Below are positions 11,001 to 20,715 of a DNA stretch of 64,000 nucleotides, piece after piece. A program made the translations under genes and the position numbers. How positions within the stretch are numbered: the stretch's first letter is position 1; every line of letters begins with the position of its first letter. Below the pieces are notes generated by a model. The model saw nothing but the letters and a program-made list of their open reading frames with translations. It did not search any database and was not told the origin of the DNA. Source of the DNA: Litoreibacter ponti (GTDB lineage: Bacteria; Pseudomonadota; Alphaproteobacteria; Rhodobacterales; Rhodobacteraceae); assembly GCF_003054285.1 (NCBI RefSeq), contig NZ_QBKS01000003.1, positions 62,001 to 126,000 of the forward strand. The letters run 5' to 3'.

Positions 11001-14000
11001 ACGGGGTGGTCAATGCGGTCGGCGTGTTGTTGTTGCGCCGCATCCTGTCGGTGATGTTCGGGTTTGTTAGGGTCACATTTCCGGTGTTCTCGACACTCAG
11101 CAGATAAGTCACCACATCGCCCACACTGCGCCCGGTGGTGGTGGCGATCTTGGTGGCCTCCAGCGCGGGTGCGCGGGTCGGGCCGGGCACGGTGATGCTG
11201 TCGGTGCCGGATGTCGGGTTGCCCAGCAGATCGACCGCGTCGACAGTGACATCGTTGGTCACCTCGCCCGCGTCGATCATGTTTTGGGTGACCTCAAGCA
11301 TGAAGGAACAGCTCACCGCGTCCACCTCGCCCGGGGCCAGCCGCGCGATCTCGCAGGCGGGGCCGGTGTCGAGCGCATCGTCGACGGAGATGTTCTGAAG
11401 CGTGGTCGTGCCAGTGTTCTCGACCTCGAAGCTGAAGGTCACATCGCTGCCCACGGGTCCCAGCACCGTCGGGCTGGCAGTCTTGGCGACGGTCAGGGCC
11501 GGTGCGGCGGCGGGCACGGCGGTGTTCTCCACCGCCTCGACCGGACCGACCGGATCGCCGGTCGGGGTCTGCGCGCTTACGGACGCGGTATTCTCGATCC
11601 CGCCCGCGTCGATATCGGCCTGCGTGACGGTATAGTCCTGCGTACAGGTCAGATCGGCGCCACGCGCCACCGTAGTGGCCGAGCAGTCCAGCGTCGGCAG
11701 GCGTGCGTCGCTGACATTCACCGTATTCAGGGTCTGATTACCCGTATTCGTGGCGACAAGCGTGTAAGTCACGGTGCTGCCGACCGGCCCTGCCGGGTTC
11801 GGGGCAGAGGTCTTTGAGAGGGTCAGCGCAGGCTGCGCATCCGCCGCGACTGTTTCGGTCACCGGCGCAGATGTCACCGGCGTCGGGGTGTTCGGGTCAC
11901 CAAAGCTGGTCTGCGCAAAGGCCTCGTTCGTCACCTCGCCCGCATCCAGATCATCTTGGGTGACGGCATAGGTGAAATCGCACGAAATCGTCTGCCCGAC
12001 ACTCAGCGTGTCGTCGCCCGGGGGCAATGGGCAGTTCAACCCGGTATCGCCACCGAGGATCTTGTCGTCAAATATGGTGACCGCGGCGCTGAAGGCCTGC
12101 GTTCCATCGTTCGTCACCTCGAACGTGTAAGTCAGGATATCGCCGACTTCAGCAAAGGTAGAGCCTGTTGCGGCACTCTTGACGACCGAGATTGAAGGGG
12201 TCGCGTTGTTCGGGATCGTCTCAGAGGTCAGCGGGCTGGTCACCGAACCGCTCGTCGACGAGGCGAGGTTGGTCACGGAGAACAGCGCGACGTCATCGGC
12301 GGTGACCGTGTAGGTGCCCAGACATTCCAGACTGTCGCCCGGCAAAAGCCCGCCCGCGGGCAGATCGGCGCAGGTCACGGTCGGGATCAGGTTGTCGCTG
12401 ACCGTGATCGGGTCTGTCAGCGTGATGTTGCCGTCATTGGTGACGGTGTAGGTGTACTCGACCTGCAGCCCGACATCGAAATCGGCGGGCGGCACGCTCT
12501 GCGCCACTTTTTCGACCGCCATGGACGGGGTCTGCAACGCCGGTACGGTCGCAGTGTCCTCGGGGCTGGTTGTGGTGCCAACGGACGCTGTCGCCGCGTT
12601 GGTCAGCGAGCCGCGGTCCAGATCCGCCTGCTCCACGAAGTAGGAGCCCGTGCAGATCACCTCGTCCCCCGGCGCCAGCGTCGCCGCCGGGCAGGTGACC
12701 GCGTTGCCTTGCGCGGTGATCAGCGGGTCCGCGACGGTGAACGGCCCGGCAAGCGTGACGTTGCCCGCGTTGGTGATCGTGAACTCGAACAGTAGCTCTT
12801 GGTCGAGCGTGTCGAAGTTGCCCGGCTGGCCCGCGGCCAGTGCCTTGGCCAAGGTCAGCGCAGGCGCGGCTGGCACCTCCAGCAGGGTTGGATCGTTTTC
12901 CGTGTTGCCGTCGCCGTCATCGCCATCGTCGGTCACGTCGCTCACCGGCGATCCCACCGGCGGTGTGCCGGTCACGGTCGCGCTGTTGGCGATGCCTCCC
13001 GCGTCGATATCGTCCTGTTGCAGGCGGTAGCTGGCGACGAAGGTGGCCGTCTCGCCCGGCAGCAACGTGCCGGAGGGGGAACCTTGCGAGGCGCTTTGGA
13101 AGGTCGGCCCACTGGTCAGCGCCAGCGCCGTGCCATCGGCCCGCGTCAGCGTGTCAGAGGCGACATCGACGCCGGTCAGGGTCACATTGCCGTCGTTCGT
13201 CGCGGTGATTCTGAAGGTGACAACCTGATCCACCTCAATGGTGCTCGAGGTCACGGTTTTCTCACCCGAAATTGCAGGCATCGAGGGCACTGAGAACACG
13301 GTCGGGCTGTCATCGCCACCGGGCTGGCCGTTGCCGGAGCGGTCCTGCGTTGGGTCCCCGTTTGGCCCCCGGCTGGTCGCCAGAACGGAGTTCGCGACCC
13401 CGCCTGCGTCAATATCGGGCTGTGTTAGAGTATAGGTGGCCTCGTAGGTCCAGGTCTCGCCGACATCAAGCTTGCCCGCTGTGCCGCTGTCGGCAGTGTC
13501 CCAATCCGGCCCACTGGTCACCGCCAGCGGCGTGCCGTCCGTGCGGGTCAGCGTGTCGGTCAGGCTCGGCGCATCGAGTGTCACATTTCCGGTGTTCTCA
13601 ACGGTGATCTGGAAGGTCACGGTGTCGCCAGCCGCCATCCCGGTCGAGTTTGCGACGGTCTTCAGAACTTCCAGCGCCGGGGTGGTGTCTTCGACCGGCA
13701 CACTCACGTTTACGCTGTCGCTCGGCGGGCTCGTGCCCGGCGGACCGGTCGCGCTCACGGAGGCGGTGTTGGTCAGCGGATTGCCCGCGTCCACATCGGC
13801 CTGGGTGACCGTGTAGCTCGCCGTGAACTCCGCCACATCGCCCGGGGCCAGCGTATCCCAGCTGCCATCCGCAGCGCTGTCGCTGGAATCGCCTTGCGGG
13901 CCTGCATCCGTCGCCAGCCTGTCGCCCGCGACTGTCAACGCGGCCGTCCCCGACGCGCTGGTCTGCGTATCGCTGACCGCCACACCCGTTAGGCGCGTAT

Positions 14001-17000
14001 TGCCAGTGTTGGTCGCGGTGTAGGTGTAGGTGATCACATCGCCTTCCGCCGCATCCGTGGGGATCGACGGGGTCTTGGTCAGCGCGATGCCCGTGCTGCG
14101 CGTGCCGTTCACCATTTCGGTCGCCTCGGCCGGGGTGGTGACCTCCGGGCTGCTGACCTGCGCGATGTTGGTGACGACGCCTGCGTCCATATCATCCTGC
14201 GTGACCGTGTAGCTTGCGGTGCATTCCACCACATCCGTCGGCAGCAGGCCGCCCGCAGGGATCGTGCCGCAGGAGAACGTGCCGATCTTGTCGTCGACCA
14301 CCGTTGGCTGGTCGAACAGGGTCACATTGCCCGCGTTGCCCACGATGTAGCTGTAGGTGATCACGTCGCCCGCTTGCGTGAAGTCAGAGACATCGGCGGT
14401 CTTGGACATCGCAAAGGCTGGCTCGGCATCGGGGCCAACAACGGTGATCGTATCCTCGCCCGCGACCGTGCCGCCGGAGCGCGGCGCGCCGGTCGCGGTG
14501 GCGGTGTTATCGAAGGTGCCATTGTCGATCTCGGCCTGGGTGACTACCACCTCGAAGGTACAGGCGGTAGAACTCATGCCCGGCGCCAGCGTGCCGACGG
14601 CACACGTCGCGGGGCTCGCCGCATTAGCCGCAGAAACGCTGTCCACGACGGAAATCGAATCCACTGTGATATTGCCGGTATTCTCAACAGTGATGGCAAA
14701 GGTCACCGTCTCATCAACGGCGGAATAGGCCGGATCGCCGATGCCTGGCGCGGGTGTCACGCTTTTGGTCACGGTCAGCTCGGGCGCAGGGGGATCAAGC
14801 GCCGTGAAGGTGTTTGTACCGCTACCGGGGATATTGTTGCCCTGCGGGTCGTTGCCCATGGCTTGCGCGGTGTTGTCGATCTGGCCCGCGTCCACGTCCG
14901 CCTGCGTCACCACGTAGTCGCCAACGCAGGTCAGGATCTCGCTTGGTTCGAGCACGACATTGGCGGGCGCTGCGACCTGGCCGCCGCTGCCGTCGTCCAC
15001 TGTACAGGTCAGGGTCGGGACCAGCGGATCGGACACCATCACCTGTCTTAGGGTCTGGTTACCGGTGTTTTCGGTCAGGATCGTGTATTCAATGGTCTCA
15101 CCCGCCGCGGGCGCGGACGGGCCGCCGGTGACGGATTTGGTCACGGTCAGGCCCGGGTCGGCGTCGGCGGCGACCGTCGCGGTCGAGGGGGCCGAGACCA
15201 CGTTGATCGGGTTCGGGCTGTTGGGCGCAAAGACCGTCGTGGCCACCGCTTCGTTCATCACTTCGCCACGGTCGAGATCATCCTGCGTGACGAAATATTC
15301 CGCCGTGCAGGTCTCTGTTTCGCCCGCGTCGAACGTGTCCGGCAGCGCCGGGGTGAAGCAGGTGAAGGGCGCGCCGATATCAGGGTCGTTGATCTGCACC
15401 GGCTCGGTGAAGGACGCGCCGGGCGGGTCGACAGAGGTGTTTTCGACCAGGAACTGGAACTCGATCCGGTCGCCCACTTGGGTGAAGTCCGCGCCGCTGA
15501 GCGCAGTTTTGGTCAGGGTCAGGGACGGCTCCGCGCCCGCGGGCACGGTCTCGGAGGTCTGCGGGCTGGTCGTGGTGCCATCGCTGACCGATGCAAGATT
15601 CGTCACCTCGCCCAGCTGCACATCCTCAAGCGTCACGACGTAAGAGCCAGTGCAGGTGTAGGACGCCGCCGAATTGACGCGCAAAGGCTCCAGCACACCG
15701 CCGCCCGCCGGGCAATTGACACTGGCGATGCGGCTGTCGGTGATCGTCAGCAGGCTCGTGTCGATCTCCGTGTTGCCGGGGTTCGTGATGATATACTCAT
15801 AGGTCACCGTGCTGCCGTTCTGGAAGCTGCCACCGGTGCTGCTTTTCTCGATCGCAAGCTCCGGCTCCTGCACTGCGGAGGTGGTGAAACTGTCGGTGGC
15901 ATCCGTCGGCACATCGGGGCTTGAGGCGGTGCCGATATTGGTGATCTCGCCCGCGTTGATCGCTGGTTGGGTGGCGGACCACACCAGCTGACAAGTCACG
16001 CTGCCGCCCGGCGCCAACGGCACGGGGCCACAGGTAGTCGTGCCAGCGATCTGGTCGTCCGAGACGGTGATGGGCGAGGTTAGAGTCTGATTGCCGGTAT
16101 TTGTAACCGTGTACTCAAACGTCACCTGATCACCCACATTGGTGTAGGTCGTGGCTGATCCCGCCGCGATTGCCTTTGACAGTATGAAGGCCGGCTGCTG
16201 GTCCGCGTTCACCGTCTCGCTATCCGGCGCAGAGGTCGATGTGGTCGGGCTCGCCCCGCCGTTGATGCGCTGCGACACGGACGCTGTGGCGCTGTTGGTC
16301 ACCGCGCCATTGTCGATATCATCCTGCGTGACGGTATAACTGGCCGAGCAGGTCAGCGTCGCCCCCGGCGCAAGTCCTGTTGCGGGCACAGCGGGGCAGT
16401 TGACCGGCACGTCGACCGCGGGAGACACGGAGGTCACGCTGTCGGCCACCGTGATCGCGCCCGTCACCGTCACATTCGAGGTGTTCGTGACGTCATACTC
16501 ATAGGTGATCACATCACCCACAGCGTTGAAGGTGGTGCCAAGCGTCTCGCGCTTGTCGATGTCGAGCGTCAGGGTCTGCGTTGGCCCGGTCACGGTCACC
16601 TGCGCATCATCTGCGACCGGAGCGCCACCCACTAGCGACTGACCCGTCACGGTCGCGGTGTTCGTGTAGCTCGCCGCGTCCACGTCGCCTTGATCAAAGC
16701 TGCGAGCGACCTGCATCGGCGCGCCGCCAACGCAGGTGGCCGTCGAATTCGTCGCCGGTGCGGGCGGCAGGTCTGCCACGTCGCAGCGGAACGTCTCGCC
16801 ATCGGCGTCGACATCCACCAGTTCCAGCCCGGTCAGGGTCACATTGCCGGTGTTCGTCACCGTGAAGCTGAAGTTGATGCTGTCGCCCACGCCCGCGTAG
16901 GTCGCGGCGGAGGCCACCTTGGTCACCTGCACCTGTGGGTTGGCGACAGGGCCTTGCGCGGTCTCGGTCGCGGTCTCGCTGAGCGGCGTGCCATCGGCGC

Positions 17001-20000
17001 CGGTGCCGGTCACGGTCGCCGAATTGTCCACCTGTCCGGCATCCAGATCATCCTGATCGACGACGTAGGACAGCGAACAGACCACGGCATCAAAGCCCGG
17101 GGCGATATCGCCCACCGCGCAGGTCTCTGCCGGGGTGAAGATCGACGCATCCTCGACGCTTACGCCGGTGGCCGTGACATTGCCGGTGTTGCGCACGCGG
17201 ATGTCGAAGATCACCGTGTCACCCACATTGGTGAAGCCGCTGCGTGCAACCTTCTCGATCTCAAGCGCCGCGACGCGGGCGGGCCCCGGGATCGTTAGCG
17301 CGCTTTGGTCGGGCCCATCGGTGACCTGCGGATTTGTTGCGGTGGCCAGATTGTCCACCTGGCCCGCATTGATGTCCGCCTGCGTGACCGTGTGAGTGTA
17401 TTGGCACAGATCAAAGCTTTGCCCCGGCGCGAGCGTCGGGATCGTGCAGCTGAACATCGGGTCCAGAATGTCGGTGACATTTGTGTTCGTCAGCGTCTTG
17501 GTGCCGTCATTGGTCACCTCGATCGTGTAGGTGATCGTCTCGCCGACAGTCGCGAAGCTGGTCTTGTTGGCGGTCTTGTTGACCGCCAACCCGAAGATCG
17601 CGCCCGCCGGATCGAGCGTCGAGGTCTCGGTGGCATTGGGCGGGGTGAATTGGCTGCCCTGCCCGCTTGTCCCGGTGGCCGTGGCGGTGTTGGTGATCAC
17701 GCCCGCGTCCACATCGGCCTGCGTGACGGTATATTGCGCGCTACAGGTCCCCGTCCCGCCCGGTGCCAGGTCGGTGATCGGACAACTGACATTGGGGATC
17801 CGGTTGTCGGCAATCGTGACGGCCGCAAGGGAGACATTGCCGTCATTGACGATGGTAAACGTGTAGTCGATCACGTCGCCAATGGCGAGGAACGTGTCCG
17901 GCCCGTCCTGCTCCTTGGCGAAGGTAAAGCTCAGGTCCTCGGTGATTGGCGTCGTTTCGACGAATTCCTGCGAGGTGACCTGGATCGTGCCGCTGCCGGT
18001 GTTGAACGGGAAGCTGCCGGAGACCGTGTTCACGACCTGCCCCGCATCGCGCTCGGCCTGGCTGATGCTGGTGTAGTCGCGCTCGCAACTGTAGCTGTCG
18101 CCCGGGTTCAGCACATTAGGCTGCTCGACGGCGCAAACGAATGGCGAGGCATTGATCTTGTCGTCCGTTATCGTGATCGGCGAGGCGGTTTCGATGATCT
18201 GCGTGTCGCCCGTGTTTTCCACCGTAAAGCGGTAGCGCACAGATGTGTCATTGGCCCCAATGGGGTTGGTTAGAGCCTGTTTTGTCACCGTGATGCCGGG
18301 CGTGCCCGCGTTCGAGACGGTCTCCGACGCATCGGGCGAGGTCACATTCCCATCGCTCGCAGAGGCGACATTCGTCACTGCGCCTGCGGCGACATCATCG
18401 ACGGTCAGCTGATAATCGGCGGTACAGGTGTCGGACGCACCACGGGCAAGCGGACCGGGCAAACAGGGGAAGGTTCCGATGCGGTTATCGGTGATCGTGA
18501 GCGGATCGGTGATGTCGGTGTTGCCGCTGTTGGTCACCGTGAACGTATAGGTAACCGTCTCGCCGATGGTGAAGGATGCCGGGTCTGCGCCCGACTTGGC
18601 CAGCGTCAGACCGGGGGTTTGCACGGCGGGCACAGTCAGCGTCTCGTCGGTGGAGGTCACCGTGTCGCTGCCCCCTGCCCCGATAGTCGTCGCGTTGGCG
18701 GTCGCGATATTCGTCACCTCGCCCGCGTTCAGGTCGTCCTGCAAAGTCGCGTAGCTCGCCGTACAGGTCACCGAAGTCCCGGGCAGGATATCACCCGCTG
18801 GGCAGCTTACTGCGCTCGCCACGTCAACCTTGTCATCGGCTACGTTGGGCGATGTTAGGGTCACACTTCCGGTGTTGGTCAGGACATATTCATAGGCAAT
18901 CGTCTGCCCCTGATCATCAAAGCTGGTGCGTGAGGACGCGGCCAGGCGCTTGACCAGCGTCAGCCCGGTCGAGCGCGTTGCAGGCACCGTCGCGGAGGCC
19001 TGCTTGTTCACATTCACGCCGCCCACGGTGATGTCGGCGGTCACCGTATTGTCGACCTGGCCGTCATTGATGTCACCCTGCTGCACATCGTAGCTGACCT
19101 GACACACGACCGTGCTGCCCGGCGCGACCGGGCCGGTGGGGCAATTGACGACGGCCCCCGGAAGCGCCTCGGTCACGGTGGGCGTGTTGGGGAAGGTGAC
19201 ATTGCCGGTATTGGTGATCTCGACATTATACTGAAGCGTCTCGCCCTCGGCGGCGAAGGTGCCATTCAGCGCGGTCTTGGCAATGGTGAAGTCCGGCGCA
19301 GGGGCGGGCCCGGGGATCTGATCCTGATCAAAGTCGGACGGGTTGGGTCCGCGCGCCGCGGTCGCCGTGCCGCGGCCGACATTGGTCAGCTCGTTGGCGG
19401 GGTTCGCGGCGAAACTGTCAACGTCGTCCTGCGTGACAGTGTAGTCGACCGAGCAGCTGTCGCTCTCCCCCGGCTCAAGTCGCGCGATGGTGCACGAGAA
19501 GCTCGGGACCAGATCATCGGTCAGCCGCACATTCGTCAGCGTCACGTTGCCGTCATTCGTCGCGGTGATGACATAGGGCACCGTTGTGCCTGCGTTGCCA
19601 AAGGTCTGGCCGGGCTGGTCCAGCACCGAGGTCTTGGTGATATCGAGCGACGGGTTCGCCGCTGGGCCGTTGATCGTCGCGCTGTCGCTCACCGAGCCCA
19701 GCACGCCTTCATCCGGGTCGCCTTCGGCCACGGCAACATTGGTCAGGGTGCCATCGTCGATATTGTCCTGCGTGATCTGGGTCGTGACCGTACAGATCGC
19801 CTGATCCGGCCCGCGCGGATCGCCCTGCGAGCGCGGCAGGATCGTCGTCTTGTTACACGTGATCGGATTTGCCGCCTCGTCGATCTGGTCATCTTCGATG
19901 GTCAGGTTGCGGATCGCGACAGAGCCGATGTTGCTGACGGTATAGGTGTATGTCACCGCGTCACCGACTGCGGCGTAGCTCGGCACGGAAGCGGTCTTCT

Positions 20001-20715
20001 CGATCGTGTAGCCCGGGGCCACTGTGCGGATCTCGTCACGGGCCAAGCGCGGGCCGCGCTGGAAATCCCAGAAGTTATCATTCGGGTCGCGGTCGCGCAC
20101 CTGCGTCGTGGTCTGTCCGGAGTTGAGCAGGCTGTCGAATAGTGCGGGATTGGTCGAATCAAACCAGCCGGTGTTGAACGTGTTATTTCCAAAGCCGTTC
20201 TCGAAGCCTTGCGACCGCGTGCCGCTGTTATTCGTCCGCTCGGTCTGGCGCCCCGACCAATTGCCCACGTCGAAGCCGTTGATCACCAAATCAATGTCAT
20301 TCTCGTCGAACCCGCCGACCTGCGTGTCGCCGTCATAGGCGGAGAAGCGGATATAGACCCGCGCCAGATCGCCACCGAAATAATCGCGGCAGGTACTGAA
20401 CCCGCAATTGAGCGGGATAGGATCATTCACGGTGAACGGATTGCCCTCGAGCTCGTCGCGGTTGGCGCGATTGTTGCGCCCGCGAAACGCGTTCTCGGGG
20501 TCGGAGAACTGGTAGTAGATGTTGCCGTTGACGCCGACCATGACGATCGCAACGCCGCCCGCCTCCGGGTAGTCCTGCGGCAAGGTGATGTTGGTGCCGG
20601 GCACGGTGGTCGTGAAGGTCGTCGCCTGGGCCGCACTGATAAACAGCAGACCGACCCACGCCAAAATCCACGCACCGAATGCGGCCAACCGCCCACTTCG
20701 ACCTTGTCGCGTCAT
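8032..20715 (-). CDS. Giant secreted DUF11-like repeat protein, about 4,227 residues
   Basis: The start at 20715 (MTRQGRSGRLAAFGAW) gives a signal peptide ending at AAQA. After a roughly 200-residue N-terminal domain, I count about 29 tandem units of 100-140 residues. Each has the pattern KT...VGD.VTYTYTVTNTGN, LAPG, C.ASYTVTQ, DVDAG.V.NTA, typical of DUF11/DUF7507 Ig-like stalk domains. A thrombospondin-type calcium motif (DTDGDGVPDSLEG, DRDGDGICD), another DUF11 unit and an SdrD_B-like domain (GKVYDDVNQNGYQDQGEPG) follow. The last 90 or so residues, containing PSVLRLSY and a basic tail, may be a degenerate OmpA-like end. It is probably a long adhesin or surface fibre. The downstream barrel gene overlaps its stop. 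The long frames on the opposite strand are GC-driven shadows. Confidence 0.85.
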   Translation of the reverse strand: MTRQGRSGRLAAFGAWILAWVGLLFISAAQATTFTTTVPGTNITLPQDYPEAGGVAIVMVGVNGNIYYQFSDPENAFRGRNNRANRDELEGNPFTVNDPIPLNCGFSTCRDYFGGDLARVYIRFSAYDGDTQVGGFDENDIDLVINGFDVGNWSGRQTERTNNSGTRSQGFENGFGNNTFNTGWFDSTNPALFDSLLNSGQTTTQVRDRDPNDNFWDFQRGPRLARDEIRTVAPGYTIEKTASVPSYAAVGDAVTYTYTVSNIGSVAIRNLTIEDDQIDEAANPITCNKTTILPRSQGDPRGPDQAICTVTTQITQDNIDDGTLTNVAVAEGDPDEGVLGSVSDSATINGPAANPSLDITKTSVLDQPGQTFGNAGTTVPYVITATNDGNVTLTNVRLTDDLVPSFSCTIARLEPGESDSCSVDYTVTQDDVDSFAANPANELTNVGRGTATAARGPNPSDFDQDQIPGPAPAPDFTIAKTALNGTFAAEGETLQYNVEITNTGNVTFPNTPTVTEALPGAVVNCPTGPVAPGSTVVCQVSYDVQQGDINDGQVDNTVTADITVGGVNVNKQASATVPATRSTGLTLVKRLAASSRTSFDDQGQTIAYEYVLTNTGSVTLTSPNVADDKVDVASAVSCPAGDILPGTSVTCTASYATLQDDLNAGEVTNIATANATTIGAGGSDTVTSTDETLTVPAVQTPGLTLAKSGADPASFTIGETVTYTFTVTNSGNTDITDPLTITDNRIGTFPCLPGPLARGASDTCTADYQLTVDDVAAGAVTNVASASDGNVTSPDASETVSNAGTPGITVTKQALTNPIGANDTSVRYRFTVENTGDTQIIETASPITITDDKINASPFVCAVEQPNVLNPGDSYSCERDYTSISQAERDAGQVVNTVSGSFPFNTGSGTIQVTSQEFVETTPITEDLSFTFAKEQDGPDTFLAIGDVIDYTFTIVNDGNVSLAAVTIADNRIPNVSCPITDLAPGGTGTCSAQYTVTQADVDAGVITNTATATGTSGQGSQFTPPNATETSTLDPAGAIFGLAVNKTANKTSFATVGETITYTIEVTNDGTKTLTNTNVTDILDPMFSCTIPTLAPGQSFDLCQYTHTVTQADINAGQVDNLATATNPQVTDGPDQSALTIPGPARVAALEIEKVARSGFTNVGDTVIFDIRVRNTGNVTATGVSVEDASIFTPAETCAVGDIAPGFDAVVCSLSYVVDQDDLDAGQVDNSATVTGTGADGTPLSETATETAQGPVANPQVQVTKVASAATYAGVGDSINFSFTVTNTGNVTLTGLELVDVDADGETFRCDVADLPPAPATNSTATCVGGAPMQVARSFDQGDVDAASYTNTATVTGQSLVGGAPVADDAQVTVTGPTQTLTLDIDKRETLGTTFNAVGDVITYEYDVTNTSNVTVTGAITVADSVTSVSPAVDVPVNCPAVPATGLAPGATLTCSASYTVTQDDIDNGAVTNSATASVSQRINGGASPTTSTSAPDSETVNADQQPAFILSKAIAAGSATTYTNVGDQVTFEYTVTNTGNQTLTSPITVSDDQIAGTTTCGPVPLAPGGSVTCQLVWSATQPAINAGEITNIGTASSPDVPTDATDSFTTSAVQEPELAIEKSSTGGSFQNGSTVTYEYIITNPGNTEIDTSLLTITDSRIASVNCPAGGGVLEPLRVNSAASYTCTGSYVVTLEDVQLGEVTNLASVSDGTTTSPQTSETVPAGAEPSLTLTKTALSGADFTQVGDRIEFQFLVENTSVDPPGASFTEPVQINDPDIGAPFTCFTPALPDTFDAGETETCTAEYFVTQDDLDRGEVMNEAVATTVFAPNSPNPINVVSAPSTATVAADADPGLTVTKSVTGGPSAPAAGETIEYTILTENTGNQTLRQVMVSDPLVPTLTCTVDDGSGGQVAAPANVVLEPSEILTCVGDYVVTQADVDAGQIDNTAQAMGNDPQGNNIPGSGTNTFTALDPPAPELTVTKSVTPAPGIGDPAYSAVDETVTFAITVENTGNITVDSISVVDSVSAANAASPATCAVGTLAPGMSSTACTFEVVVTQAEIDNGTFDNTATATGAPRSGGTVAGEDTITVVGPDAEPAFAMSKTADVSDFTQAGDVITYSYIVGNAGNVTLFDQPTVVDDKIGTFSCGTIPAGGLLPTDVVECTASYTVTQDDMDAGVVTNIAQVSSPEVTTPAEATEMVNGTRSTGIALTKTPSIPTDAAEGDVITYTYTATNTGNTRLTGVAVSDTQTSASGTAALTVAGDRLATDAGPQGDSSDSAADGSWDTLAPGDVAEFTASYTVTQADVDAGNPLTNTASVSATGPPGTSPPSDSVNVSVPVEDTTPALEVLKTVANSTGMAAGDTVTFQITVENTGNVTLDAPSLTDTLTRTDGTPLAVTSGPDWDTADSGTAGKLDVGETWTYEATYTLTQPDIDAGGVANSVLATSRGPNGDPTQDRSGNGQPGGDDSPTVFSVPSMPAISGEKTVTSSTIEVDQVVTFRITATNDGNVTLTGVDVASDTLTRADGTALALTSGPTFQSASQGSPSGTLLPGETATFVASYRLQQDDIDAGGIANSATVTGTPPVGSPVSDVTDDGDDGDGNTENDPTLLEVPAAPALTLAKALAAGQPGNFDTLDQELLFEFTITNAGNVTLAGPFTVADPLITAQGNAVTCPAATLAPGDEVICTGSYFVEQADLDRGSLTNAATASVGTTTSPEDTATVPALQTPSMAVEKVAQSVPPADFDVGLQVEYTYTVTNDGNITLTDPITVSDNLIPTVTCADLPAGGLLPGDSLECLGTYTVTADDVALFSVTNLASSTSGSVTSPLTSETIPNNATPSISVVKSAATGSTFAEVGDILTYTFEVTNDGTQAFSAAVTIFDDKILGGDTGLNCPLPPGDDTLSVGQTISCDFTYAVTQDDLDAGEVTNEAFAQTSFGDPNTPTPVTSAPVTETVAADAQPALTLSKTSAPNPAGPVGSTVTYTLVATNTGNQTLNTVNVSDARLPTLDCSATTVARGADLTCTQDYTVTQADIDAGGIENTASVSAQTPTGDPVGPVEAVENTAVPAAAPALTVAKTASPTVLGPVGSDVTFSFEVENTGTTTLQNISVDDALDTGPACEIARLAPGEVDAVSCSFMLEVTQNMIDAGEVTNDVTVDAVDLLGNPTSGTDSITVPGPTRAPALEATKIATTTGRSVGDVVTYLLSVENTGNVTLTNPNITDRMRRNNNTPTALTTPFVLVSGDMNNDNRIDVDETWVYSATHEITQSDINAGGFTNTATVTADGPAGTGSVTDVSDNGNDGDGNTTDDVTPFDITSEPEITTVKAVSGTPGTMEGESVSWTITARNTGNVDISGVTITDTLTRADGTVLPSPALTNTSGTTDLGAGEEIVWTLTHVLTQEDIDAGGLSNSALVEGQGPSGENVSDTSANDDPFDGNNDDDPTVVSIPANPGLDVVKTLTMPGVREGDVIAFSVTVENTGNVTLSGVSVTDSMTRIGGGALTVDSVSFVPTASGPVEGRLNVGETATYEVLYTLQQADVDAGGVSNSATGTATTPLGATLSDVSRNDNPGDGNNLDDPTVAEIAPAPENTLSKSAGEPSVLFPGVYQVTFTLVTENTGNITQSGYQVSDDLSDFAGSAEILTDAPFGVTVRTSGFTGGAPNGAYDGISVIDTITGDASLAPGETGTVEIDVIYEVAPGTATAGNIASVTSADLPTPTLSNEATVPLPDTDGDGVPDSLEGCSPLAGNDRDGDGICDAEDFDPTGYFYCEDDGRILPGGSISVTGPAGTQTGVGFSNNIRIVQDGSSGQFVFFVTRPGTYTLNATYPSLGQASTTRTTLGNLDATTLLPANPASLGGSEVGNTNVLSDFTDTGNPFYTTFTFEAGDPFVLNNNLPVENCQGIPDILATKQADRESAVFGETVNFTLSFTNNTSNTVSNMNLVDLLPAGMLYTPGTASVDSAPLEPAVNGLRLTWAGLSIAPTQTINVTLAARVVANGSYGELINRGFMTDAAGNQLSNTATAVVRIEPEHVFDCSDIIGKVYDDVNQNGYQDQGEPGLPGVRLATLKGYLITTDEHGRYHVPCAELPKNIGSNFTLKLDTRTLPSGYRVTTENPRVIRVTAGKFAKLNFGAALSNVVDIDLTARAFTADGAPSPALIRGIERLVRTIEVTPSVLRLSYVLRGEDPKVARARLKSVEELIREKWRGGGRYKLNIERTIKRTKNKGAGQ

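Noticed and set aside
8476..19804. Many long plus-strand open frames opposite the giant repeat gene (for example 10525-11070 and 17305-18273)
   Set aside because: They are mirror frames of a GC-rich repetitive gene, rich in Arg/Gly/His/Ala without domains, and the minus frame has a signal peptide and clear repeats.
8032..20715. CRISPR array or satellite DNA
   Set aside because: The repetition is at protein level in units of 100-140 residues inside one open frame, with diverged DNA and no short identical repeats and spacers.
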